From the NCBI RefSeq assembly GCF_035222375.1, contig NC_085891.1, forward strand, positions 1,178,001 through 1,242,000: 64,000 bases of DNA, in the 5' to 3' direction. How positions within the stretch are numbered: position 1 is the first letter of the stretch; every line of letters begins with the position of its first letter. The translations under genes were made by a program, and so were the position numbers. The notes beneath the pieces are model-generated. The model was given only the letters and a program-made list of their open reading frames with translations. It made no database searches and was not told where the DNA came from. Of this stretch, positions 45,587 to 55,771 are shown in pieces. This stretch comes from Podospora pseudocomata (lineage: Eukaryota; Ascomycota; Sordariomycetes; Sordariales; Podosporaceae).

Positions 45587-47706
45587 TTACGGCCTAGGCT
45601 GGTACGCAGGAGGGGGCGTGTCATCCCTTTCCTCCCAGAACTGAGGATTGCGGTTCTTTTCGTCGTATACACGGCGGGCAATCTCTCCGGCCATCTTCAT
45701 CACCCACGCTTGCTCGAGAATGACGGATGGGGAGATTTCCGATGGCGCTCTTGGCCGAGACCAGTCTGCTGGGACCTTCATATCAACAGGCGACGCCTGA
45801 CGAGAAGGCTGCTTCTGGGTGGTGTTGGGCGCGCTAATCTCGATCGAGGGGACGGCAGCCTCCGAGACCTTGGCAGGCTCACGATCATTACGGAATGATG
45901 GTCTGCGCGGATGAGCACCACCGAACCGCACCTTGTTAATGTTTGTAGCCGTGTCCTCCTCGGGAACCTCGAGAATGGGGTGAGACATGATGGGCTCCGA
46001 AGCGGGCGTTGTCGAGGTGGAAGCTGTCTCCGAGGACTCGCCCGCCTCGCTGCCACCTTCGCTCGAGGTCTTGGCACGCAAGTTGACCACACGAGTCTTC
46101 TTTTTCCGGCCAGCCTTGGAATGCCGTCCGGAGCCCAGAGACAAGCCAGCCGTGGCAGAATTGAGACTAACCATGGACGGTCTCGAGGGCAAATGGCCCT
46201 GATCCTGGCTCGCCGTGTCCGAAAAGGTGTAGGTATGGGCGGTCCCGTTGGTGTAAGAAGTGGTCCGGTGGAGGCTCGGGGTTGCCGGTCCGGGTGTGCT
46301 GGCTGTGTCAACCCGATCTGATGGCCCCGCCCAGGCTCTGAACATGGCTTCCTTGATCGAAGGGGTAAACAATGATGACGTTTCTTGCGTGGACGTTAAC
46401 GAAGAGAGCTTGAACAAGGCCTTTTGTGAGAACAGAGACTGTGTTTCTGTTCCCGCCTCCAGAGACAATTCCGAGATGGCGGCAGGGTCCAGAAGGTGAC
46501 CCTCTGCGTCAACAGCATCCAGGGGGGGTGTCGACAGCGGGTTAACAGTGTGATCTACGGTCTCCTTGGACTGCTCCTCGTCCTCCTTAATGATTTGGTC
46601 CGGGCACCAGATCTGAAGTGAGAGCCTGTGGATGATGGCTGGCAACTCATCCATCATCAGATCCCGCAGCTTCTGCTCGATAGTCCGTTGAAGGTAGTCA
46701 CGGACAAACGGGATCGAGTCAAAGGTCGACGAGACCTTGAGAGACTCGAGGGGGTCATTTCGAAAGACCAGCGTCAGCCCCTTCTGCTTTGAGAAAACCA
46801 CAATGATGAAGGCTGAGAGCTTGATCTCAGACAGGGTGATCTGAAGCGGGATGGTGAGGCTGGACGACGCCGACAGGGGCTCCGGCGATGCGAAACCTGG
46901 CTTGCCCGACAGGTAGGTATTGAGGGGGTTTGCCTGCGCTGCTATATTAGTCTTCTGTTATGCTTCCAGTGTTCCATGTGTTCCATGAAGTCCAATCTAT
47001 GTGGGGTAGCGGTGAGGAGAATGGGCGAATCCCTGCTCTCGAATTTGGGCACAATTTCTGGTCTAATGCGCCAAGCCTGCAGCTTTCACCGCACCGCCTG
47101 CGAAACAACCGAAACAGCGTCCCATCGCGAGCTCTAGAATTCCTAAAACCTGGTGTGGAGCAGTCCCTAGGTTTCGGGTCCCAAATTCGGGTCTCGGGCG
47201 TCGAGGGGCACTTGCCCTTGCTCCAGTCCAGATGCTCCAGACGCTCCAGATGCTCCAGATGCCCACTCTCTCCCTCCCCGCCCCCCCTTTCTCGGCTTTG
47301 TGAAATGCCCGGCTCCCTCACTTGCCCCCTCCATACTATCCGTAGCTAGCAAAGCACTTGCAATGCCGGTAGCTTGTGACTCCCGTCCGGGGTGGACTCG
47401 TCCGATATGTCCGTCGTAGATAACAGAAATTGCACATACTTGCACCCTCGTTTTTAGCGTCAGAAAGGCATCGCCGGAATAGCACATTTTAAAAATTCCC
47501 CTGAAACGGTCTTCGGCCAGGTCACCAATCTCCAAAATCTCCAGGTCTGGTGGCACGGAGCCAAGGTTGAATTCGGTCACGAAGATGTCATCGACGATGA
47601 TGGGAGGCTTCGGAGACTTGTTCAGGGCGGTTGTGAGCAGGTCGCGCGCGCGCTCGTAAAAGCCGGCATCGGCCGTGAGCGGCGACCAGTTGAAGTTGAA
47701 GGCCAT
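45587..47706 (-). CDS. MDM34: ERMES subunit Mdm34 (outer mitochondrial membrane)
   Basis: Mdm34 with Mmm1, Mdm10 and Mdm12 forms the ER-mitochondria encounter structure that passes phospholipids. Exon 1 47706-47440 ([35 protein letters not shown]) encodes the first 89 residues; exon 2 46933-45587 resumes at [20 protein letters not shown] in phase. The family joins LKTRVQ directly to ANPLNTYL, so the 506-nt intron (donor GTATGT, acceptor GCGCAG) is supported although it is five to ten times longer than its neighbours. Product 537 residues. The SMP lipid-binding domain covers about 1-200; [31 protein letters not shown] is typical. The rest is a disordered Ser/Thr-rich tail with a basic [14 protein letters not shown] stretch and a conserved end [16 protein letters not shown]. 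Confidence 0.92.
47211..47265. repeat. Short 9-bp tandem repeat in the MDM34 intron
   Basis: CAGATGCTC-type units recur four or five times with small changes inside the long MDM34 intron; a separate TTCCATGTG pair lies near 46970-46990. Confidence 0.7.
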
Positions 47707-49237
47707 GTTGAATTGGCACCCAGTTTATAGAGGCATCGCAAGAGCTATGATGGGTGTGCGGGGCAGGTCGACCCGGAGCCAGGGCAGGGAGGCTTGCTTC
47801 GGTCGGATCGAGGTGCGCGAGGCAAAAACCGAGGGGTCGTGGACGTGGGTTGTCGTCGGGAGCAATTTTACCCAAGGTAGCGAATGAAGTTGACGACGGA
47901 GGGCAAATAGCAAGTTTTGATAGTGGGCAGCTGATAGATTGGAGATGGGGATTGGGTGCAAGGACCTTCGTGAACTTTTGTCGGGTGCCCGTGGGAAAAA
48001 AAAAAAAAAAAAGAGAGAGCAGTTGCGGCTTTGGAGAGGTTGTGCGGAGGGATGACGCTATCTGACGGGGAACGGTTGGTCTTTGTGTGCGGCAGAAACG
48101 GGACCTTTTGGAAATTTTTCGCGCTTTCCCTGCGCCGCGAGTTGGCCCATGCTTGACCCTTTGCGGGGGGTTGCCATTTTTCCCTAGCTTCACTGACCAG
48201 TGGGCTGATGACTTTTCTGTACCGTCTGGAACATCTGCAGCAGCATCTGCACCTCCAGGACTCTGTTGCTGATGGCCTGGCTGCCCAAACCCTCCCTCCC
48301 TTTAGGATTGATTCATTTTCTCATCATCAGTTTGCAACCTGGAGGTCTCAGGTTTGCATTCAACACCGTACAGCCCGCCCAGCCACCGGTGCAAACACAC
48401 ACTGCCCGAGCTATCCAACGGATCCGGAGCTTACCTGTCGTACAAAATAATCCGGGCTTTACGGCTATCACGGTAGCAGATGTCGGAACAGGGTGTGGTA
48501 ACAGCCAGTCGCGTCTGGGGAAATTGGGCAACCACGCATCAACTCATCATCCCAAATGCAACACAATGTGACAATATACCCAATCCAGACACTCGAAACT
48601 GGACCAGCCGTCATCCGATGATGTTGCGGGGAACCCGACTGACAAAGACACCTGAGCTCCCGCCTCCGCCCGACCGAGGTCCAGTGATCCACTGCCACTG
48701 CTTGGGACCAGGCGGGAGCTGTGAGAGCTCGGGCCCGCCATCTTGACGTTTGCCCGGGCAGGGGCATGTGCTCCAAGAGAAAGCTAGGTTCGGGAGTTGA
48801 ACCCGGAGAAAGACGTCAACGACAGGGGCATTTGGTGTTTGCAGACTGACGATGTTTGGAAGAAGAAGAATTGATAAACCATTGTTGTGAAACAAAACAA
48901 CCACCCAAAACCTGGATTGGTCCTAAAATCTAGCCATCGCTTTTGATCGGACTCTGCCGCCGTCAAGCTACCCCTACCTTAATCAAGATTACCAGCAATA
49001 CACTATGAATAGTCGCACAAAGCATCTCAGCTGTCCCGCGCACGAGATAATTGATCCAGCAGTTCCAACGCGGCGGATAGCGGCACCATCTCAGCGTCAG
49101 CTCATCACCTAACGGCCAATCCGGTGAAGCTCGGGGGGCCGTTGAGACAAGACACTACTACTTGTGCCCAACCAGACAGACGACCAAGGAATTTCCATCA
49201 TTCGCATGTCCGACTTGAAATTTTCATACCCTTCACA
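47707..49237. other. 1.5 kb divergent spacer MDM34-IPK1
   Basis: Promoters of two divergent genes. An A-run lies at about 47996-48013. A T-arm-like piece (minus strand, about 48783-48810) has no tRNA 5' half. No gene supported. Confidence 0.4.
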
Positions 49238-50390
49238 ATGTCTCAAAGCGCAAGCTTTTCGTCTGACCATATCCCGGACATTTCGGATTTTTACCCTGAA
49301 AAATGGACCATCAAGTTCGTGAACGAGGGGGCGGCGAACCTGGTCTTTGAGGTGAGATTACCACCAAGTCCACCAAGCACGACAGGAAGCCACGCGAACG
49401 GGCACAGCGATATCTTCCAGGGTACTGCCAAAAGCATCCTCCTTTTTCTGTGCCACAGCATCATCATATCTGACCTTCTCACAGGACACCTCCTGCGCGT
49501 CCCAAAAGCTGGCGCCAAGACATTTCCGTACCCAGAGTTACTGCAGTATTGGGATTCAACCATCACGCCCCTATTCCCACCCGAAAATCTGGTACAACAT
49601 CAACTAGTCAAACTGGGCCAAAGCCCATCCAAAGTAATCACTATTCTTGATGAGCTTCTTGCCAAAGCGGAATCCGGCCGCCGCAAGGACTTCCGTGGCA
49701 CCCGAGTACTCCCGGATGCCCAGTATGGCATGCTGATAGAGGATATGCGTTCTCGTTAGTCAACACCTTGTCTTCGAACCTAGTGCTTTCCGATGTCTAA
49801 CAAGGCTCACAGAAAACCCAAGTGATTATTTTGTCGAGTTCAAACCAAAGTGGCTTTCGCCTTCACCATCGCAGCGCACACGCTGCCGCAACTGTGCCCG
49901 GGAAGCCTACCGTGATCACCTTGATCCCTCCCACCACAAGGCTCACCGCCTGGGCATCCTCTGTCCCCTGGACTTCATCGCCTGTCGGAGTAACCGGGGG
50001 AGTTTGGAAAACGTCTTGAAGCACATCGTCCCTGCGTCAGCCTCGCCGTCTCATCGCAATCACCTCGCCGACTGGTTGAGGACCAACAGTCTCCTGCCAC
50101 TCCTGCAGCAAGCCCAGGCGAAACATGATCCGAGCCAGGGTGTTAACCTGGAGCTGGCAATGACGCTCCGGGACTGCAGCCTGTTTCTCAGGATATCCAC
50201 CCCCCAAGATGGAACAGGGCAACCGACGAGGATAGAAGCCAAACTAGCCGACCTCGACAAAAAGAACGCCGCCAAGAAGAAGAAGCACTGGGAAGAGCTC
50301 GAGCGGGATCTTGTGGAAGGCGGGTTCTACGAGGGAAAGGAGCAGCCAAGGGAGGAGACGGACTGTTTACTTGAGCGCGCAGCTAATTGA
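49238..50390 (+). CDS. IPK1: Inositol-pentakisphosphate 2-kinase
   Basis: Makes phytate (IP6) from IP5; IP6 supports nuclear mRNA export. Exons 49238-49421, 49485-49754, 49813-50390; introns 63 and 58 nt; 343 residues. The start MSQSASFSSDH is chosen because the family begins shortly before WTIKFVNEGAANLVFEV (nucleotide-binding glycine loop); the frame is open upstream. Other blocks: GHLLRVPKA, LPDAQYGMLIEDMR, SDYFVEFKPKWLSPSPS (the EIKPKW signature), RTRCRNCAREAYR, LCPLDFIACRS and the LRDCSLFLRI block with catalytic/metal Asp. The first intron (GTACTG...CTGAC...ACAG) is a multiple of three and has no stop, so an unspliced form would add 21 residues after IFQG. Confidence 0.9.
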
Positions 50391-50409
50391 TTGAGTTCGT
50401 GCTTTCTTC

Positions 50410-51389
50410 TTACAACGACCCCAAAAACTTCCCAACCCTCTCCACCAACCACTTTTCCCCCTCTGGGTTTTCCTCCGTGTTATCAACCCGGTGATTCGCC
50501 CCCGGGATCAACCCGCTGAACTCACTCACAACCCCCGGCTTGCAAAAGCTCGCCCATTTTTGAACCGTGCTTTGGACTTGTGCCGGCTTGAAGGGCACCC
50601 ACTCGTCCTTTTCTGAGGGCAGGATCAACACCGGTGTTTCCAGCTCTCCCCAGATGGTCTTGAGCTCCTCGTCGGAGAAGTCGGAGCTGAAAAAGTCGTC
50701 GTCTCCCCTGTGTTTGTCAAGTCAGCCACTCCTTCTTGTCACCTACCCACAACATCATCAGAAGAACCATACCCTTTCGTAGCGAGGGATAACCACCGAT
50801 AAGCAGTAACTGGACTCCCCTTCCAACCGTCAGGCATGTCGTCTAGATCAATTACATGCTCCCCTTTCCCCTCCTCTGCCATCTTTTTCGCGACCGCGAT
50901 ACTGTTCTCCAACTGTGCCGGGCAACAGCTCATCACCAACGCCTCCCTGTCGCTCACGGGGCCTTGGAGGACAATCCCATCAACCTTCTCCTCCGGCTCT
51001 AGTTCTCCCAGTTTGGTGCAGTAGAACATGCAATCCTGACAACCGGTGGAATGGCCCATCAGCACGATCGTTTGTTTCTTGAGCTCAGAGCGGAGGTAGC
51101 GGACTAAAGACGAGATTTCGGCGCAGTCTTGAGAGAGGGAGGAGTACCCGAAGGCGGAGAAGGAGGAGGTGAGACGGGCTTGGAAGAGGGAGAAGCCTAG
51201 GGTTGGGGGGAGGGAGTGGGAGAGGGTGAGGGGGTAGGGGACTGTGTGGGGCCCGTCGCCTAGGCCGCCGAGGAAGATGAGGGCGTTTGGGGGGGAGGGG
51301 GAGGGGGAGGGGGAGGGGTGTTCGTAGAGGGGGAGGGTTTTGGTTGGGGTGGTGGGGTAGGAGTGGACGAGGACGGGGAAGGGGGTCAT
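50410..51389 (-). CDS. DUF1749 alpha/beta-hydrolase
   Basis: Exon 1 51389-50773, exon 2 50707-50410; 65-nt intron with donor GTATGG; 304 residues. Fungal and plant family of soluble esterase/lipase-fold proteins, substrate unknown. Seen: ALIFLGGLGDGPHTVPY oxyanion region, nucleophile elbow LMGHSTGCQD (Ser114), acid in LPSEKDEWVP and His in IPGANHRVDN, so a full Ser-Asp-His triad. GIVLQGPVSDREAL and SFSAFGYSSLSQDCAEI are family blocks. Residues 25-34 are a Ser-Pro repeat encoded by a GGGGAG-like tract that may vary. No signal peptide. Its stop lies about 20 bases from the IPK1 stop, convergent. Confidence 0.88.
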
Positions 51390-52431
51390 CTTGAGGGTTG
51401 GATGAGGTTGGGGTTATGGTGGTGGGATGGGTTTATGGTGTTGAGGTTGTATTTATGGTGGTGAGATGGCTTTATGGTGGTGAGGATGCCAAGAGATATC
51501 TTTGGCGGTGGTGGGTGGGGGGAGGGGGTATGATTGGAGGGGTGATGTATAACCCTAACCCTTTGATGACAGGCTGGCTATCACTGTCAACACCCACCAC
51601 TTTGACACTTTCTTTCATCATCAACTTCAACATCGACATCATTTTGCTGTGACATGACACGGTAAAAGCATCAACCATGTTCACGACCAGTTCAAGTCGG
51701 CATATCAAGAAATTGACTGCTCCCGACAGCACAAGCGACCTGTTTTCCGACCACCCCTCCATCTTTTCCTCCCGGGCGCTTAAGCACAAAACACCAGACC
51801 AATCACATCGCCAAATACAGTTGCAAGCAAGGGAAGCAAAATGTGCCGCGCGGGAGGGCGCTTCGCCCTCGGGGACGCTTTCCCCAGATTGGATCCCCTG
51901 TGCCGATTCCCATCTGGAGATGATCGTCCCTGCTGTTTTTTTACCGCTGTTCAAACCTGCAATCTGCATGCAGAGAGCCAAACGAGCCAATCCCGAGAGG
52001 GGGAAGGGGGTCCTATTTCTGGCGTGGGAGAAGATGGAGGGGAACTTCTTGGGAGATGGGACATCAAACTACTAGACGCATGGTGTAGTGGAAGGGTAAC
52101 AGTCGCGCATCGAAATCTTGGGTGCTGCTGTGATGTGAATTTCGAGGGAAGCAAGAGCTAACCGCCCGGATCCATGCCGAAGATGTAAGTGAGGAAATGG
52201 TATTAGTATGCCCCGTCACCTCACTTTTGTTGCGTTCGATAGACTTGTGCTCTCACCATTCCACGGCATACACACCATCTTCCCTTGTTCATCTTCGGGT
52301 TCTCTTTTGTTTGGAGCGCTTTCTCGAGTTACACGGCTTCTCCTTTTTCCTAATTTGATACCCAGATCAGTGCTCTATCAACAACAACAACAACAACAAC
52401 AACAAGTATATAAACCACCTTCAACCACACA
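51390..52431. other. 1.0 kb divergent spacer
   Basis: Between the DUF1749 hydrolase and the membrane-protein gene. Contains GGTTTATGGTGGTGAG-like imperfect repeats (about 51415-51485), an AACCCTAACCC telobox-like site (51551-51561) and a CAA run (52379-52403) in the likely leader of the next gene. An A-box-like TGGTGTAGTGG at 52081 has no partner B-box. Confidence 0.4.
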
Positions 52432-53161
52432 ATGGAGAAAACAGCCACAGCCTCCGCCCACTCAACGGCCCCCTCGTTCCAAACCCACGTTGAACCCGAC
52501 CTCCACCTCCAATCCAAAATGAAGTCCCTCGGCACAATCAACACCCTCCGACTAGGCGCCACCGCCCTCGCCCTAGGCATGAGCCTCACCGTCCTGGGAA
52601 CGGCGGGCAACACCCTCCGCGTCTACGAGGAAACCCACGTCCTGACGCCTCACTACCTCCCCCTCTGGCCAGAGCATTTCAACATCCGACCTACCATCTC
52701 CCTCGTCGTTGGCAGCGTGTTTGTCATCCTCGCCAGTATCGCCTCTCTGGCCTGCTCCAAGATCACCACTGTTCGTTCCCCCGGCCCCTCCCTCCCCCTA
52801 CTATCTACTAACAGATGATATTTAGTTGAGGAATAAAACAACCCTCCACACCTCCACCACCCTCGCCGCACCAGTCGTGGGGTTGATCGCGGCGCTGATC
52901 TCGGTTGTCTTCTTCTACGCGGCGAATTCGTCGGACACGGTGGACACGTTTACTTCTTGGACTTGCAGGTGGAGGGATGTGCCCATGGGGCAGCAGCCGC
53001 ATTGGGGGACGTTGTGCGGGCAGAGTTATGCGGGATTGTATCTGGCCATTTTGCTGATTCCGGTTGAGGTGGTGGGGTTGGGGTTGGGGGTTTGGGAGAA
53101 AAGGGTGGGCGGTTATGTGGAGGGGTATCAGGGGGCTAGGAAGAGTCCTGCTTTGTCTTAA
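52432..53161 (+). CDS. Four-helix membrane protein, function unknown
   Basis: Exons 52432-52770 and 52826-53161; 55-nt intron, donor GTTCGT, acceptor TTTAG; 224 residues. I do not recognise a named gene. Predicted membrane segments at about 38-57, 88-107, 127-146 and 181-201. Between segments 3 and 4 lies an outside-type loop with SWTCRW (Cys160) and a second Cys177 in TLCGQSYA, able to form a disulfide. N- and C-termini are short and hydrophilic. The layout resembles fungal MARVEL/SUR7-like tetraspan proteins but lacks their diagnostic sequence, so function is left open. The second half of the coding strand is G-rich. Confidence 0.78.
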
Positions 53162-54593
53162 GGGAAGTGGAAGATGATGTCAAACAAGGGGGAGTTGAGG
53201 GGTTGATGGTGGTGTGGTGGGCTAAATTGTGCATAATTCTGTCTTTTCTTCTTGGTTTAGGGACTACGGTATTGGTTTTTGGGAGTTATGGCTACTTGGA
53301 TAATGGGAAACAGCTGTTAAGCAATTGCTGCTGTTTTGCTGTTCGGGATCTGTTTGCTGGGTTTGTGGTCAAGGAAAGTGGAAACAGGTTGCATTTCAGC
53401 CGGCGGGCTGTTGCAGAAAGTCGGGGACTGTTCCCGAGGGACATTGTGCACTTGATAGGTAATCTTGACTGTTATCAAGGCGTTGTCGTAGTTGGAGAAT
53501 CTTCATCGTTATATCCTCCATCGTAAAGAGATCCAAAGTTGCAAAAGCTCTTATCGACAACCTCAGCCAGGTTTCGGAAGCACGGCAGTCATCCTACCCA
53601 CGTGCTATTTCGCTGTGAATGCATATGAGCCTTCATTTATTACCCGCGTTCCGGAATGGTGGAGGGCGGGAGATTTCATCTATCTGTTTGGCGCTACCGA
53701 GAGCAAACACGCATGCGCCCTTATCTTTTCAGACGTCGCCTCCCGCTGAGCCGACGACGATAGGTGGGGGTTGTGTGGTATGAGAGTGGTGACAGAGGTC
53801 ACACTTCATGTGTGAATGGTTCTGAATTTTGAGGCAATGTGTGATGGCGAATACCATGAATTCCAATTTTTGATGCCTTTATGTCTTGTGGTTCCCAACT
53901 GGTTGTAGGGGTGAAATGCTCTGTCCTTCCCTGTCAATACTCGCATAGCAGATTTTGTAACCCTCAAGTTGAGATGGCAGAGTTGACAATGCTGTGACCC
54001 GGAAATTGGCGCCTCAGAAAACCTCCCATCATCTTGATTCCTGTACCGGGATGATTGGGAAGGGGGGAAGCTGCGCATATGTATTGCAAGATATCGGGGT
54101 GGTAGTGGCGACCCTGAGTGCTCCTATCGCTCCTGCCTCTGCCCTTCTTGTCCAGTTTTGGCGTGTCTTGCTTTTGGAACAACACATCAATCATCTCAGC
54201 CCAGAACCTACGCCTCGACTTCAAATCTGTCAGTGGCCTATTCCGTTTGCTGGGCTCTTCGTCCTGCGTCTACATCCACCCAATCTGATGTCTAACCATT
54301 CTATCCGCTAGGCTTGCCTGATTCCACAGCACAACGCCGTCCAGGCGAATCCTACTCACTTCTTCTTGATCAGCTTCAGCTTTTCGGTTTTCCGTCGTGC
54401 CACAAAACAGGGAGACGGTTGTCTCACCATTCACCCGAGTGAACGGACCCCTTGACGTGAGATGCGCGACCTACCTCATCTTAGGCGACATTATATTTTC
54501 CGCTAAAGTTACAGGCATTGCACCTTCTTATACTCGGCGCAAACCGAAATCACTTGCTTGAATCGAGGCCGAACCCAGCTGCCAGTCCTCGTT
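53162..54593. other. 1.4 kb spacer
   Basis: Between two plus-strand genes. Short open frames on both strands are not recognisable. No gene supported. Confidence 0.4.
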
Positions 54594-55771
54594 ATGAGCC
54601 GATCTCTGTCACAACAGGCTGCGGCCGACAAGGCGCCCGTCATGACCCCTAGAAGGTTGGCACCGGGAGGTCAAAGAGAATTGTCGTTTGCCGAGCGCAA
54701 AGCAAAGGACACACCTCCTTCGACATCGTCTCCGGCAACTTCAACCGGAGACATACTGGTTCGTCCAGGGCGCAAAAGACACTCGAGGCCGGATCTCGTC
54801 AAGCAGCAGAACACCGTCAACTTCTTTGAAGACGCTTTTGCCGTGTCCGAGGGCAACACGGCCCGGGAAAGGATACATGGGGATGCCATTGTCATGGCCG
54901 AGGTCAAGACGAATGTCATCGTGGGTTTTGCTAAATATTTCCAGGCCATGGGTACCGTCTTGCTGACCGTGCGCCATAGATCAGTGACGAGTTCACTCTC
55001 ATCACCGAACTCTCGTATCACCTATCCACACGGTATCAGCGCCCTGTCTCCTCCATCGTAGTCACCTTGCAGCACGGAGCCTGCATGCTTTTCGGAGGGA
55101 CCTTTGACCCAGCCTACGTGATGTCGATATATGCGCTACCGTCGCAACTATTGCCGACAACCAACAAGCGAAATGCGGCATTGATCCAGAAACACATGGA
55201 AGAAGCGATAGGAGTAGTACCAGCGAGGGGCTTCCTGAGGTTCGTCCCTACCAAGGAAGAGCATTTGGCATGCAACGGCAAGACGATGGCTGGTGAGATT
55301 GAGGAGCTGGAAAAGACAATGAATGGAATAGGTCTCGGAGGCGCCAACGTGACACTGGATGAGGCACAGGGAGCCATATCCAGAGGCTTGAAGGCCAGGG
55401 GGAAGCTGAGTGCCAGGGTAAGTACTGCCCATTCGACCGTCTGTCCTGCCAGCAGTGCATTGACATGCCTTCATGTGCTACAGCCTATGGCAAGCTTTCG
55501 ATCATTATCAGCGGCAGGGTTCCATGCCAGAGAACTTACACCACCCACCAGCGCTGACGAGGCGCTTCCAACCATTCCAGGCTCACCCTCAACGTCGCCT
55601 GGGGCAGCTCAACCTGGCGTCGGAGATAAGGAAGGGCTTCCACGAGAGGAGGATCAGCCCAGGACAGCACGTAAGAAGAAGAGCTTTGTGGCTGCCATTT
55701 TCGGCCGGTCAGGTAGTGTCAAAAAGCCGGGGCATCGCTCCTCATTGCCCGTGATACGTGATTCAGGCTGA
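54594..55771 (+). CDS. MIF-like protein with internal tautomerase-fold domain
   Basis: Exons 54594-54920, 54980-55417, 55484-55771 (introns 59 and 66 nt, donors GTGGGT and GTAAGT); 350 residues. The MIF/D-dopachrome tautomerase fold covers about residues 98-225: MAEVKTNVIISDEFTLITEL, TRYQRPVSSIVVTLQHGACMLFGGTFDPAYVMSIYAL and MEEAIGVVPARGFLRF. In true MIF the catalytic Pro1 is freed at the N-terminus; here about 99 residues precede the domain and the aligned position is Val, so classical tautomerase chemistry is unlikely. N-terminal part is disordered with basic RPGRKRHSRPDL. C-terminal part is disordered and ends with a basic patch RTARKKKSFVAAIFGRSG. Intron 2 is 3n and stop-free. Role in fungi unknown. 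Confidence 0.82.

Noticed and set aside
48783-48810. T-arm-like sequence on the minus strand
   Set aside because: Pairs as a T-arm, but no 5' half of a tRNA lies within reach.
52075-52155. tRNA-like stretch starting TGGTGTAGTGG
   Set aside because: Only the A-box fits; no B-box, anticodon stem or acceptor pairing.
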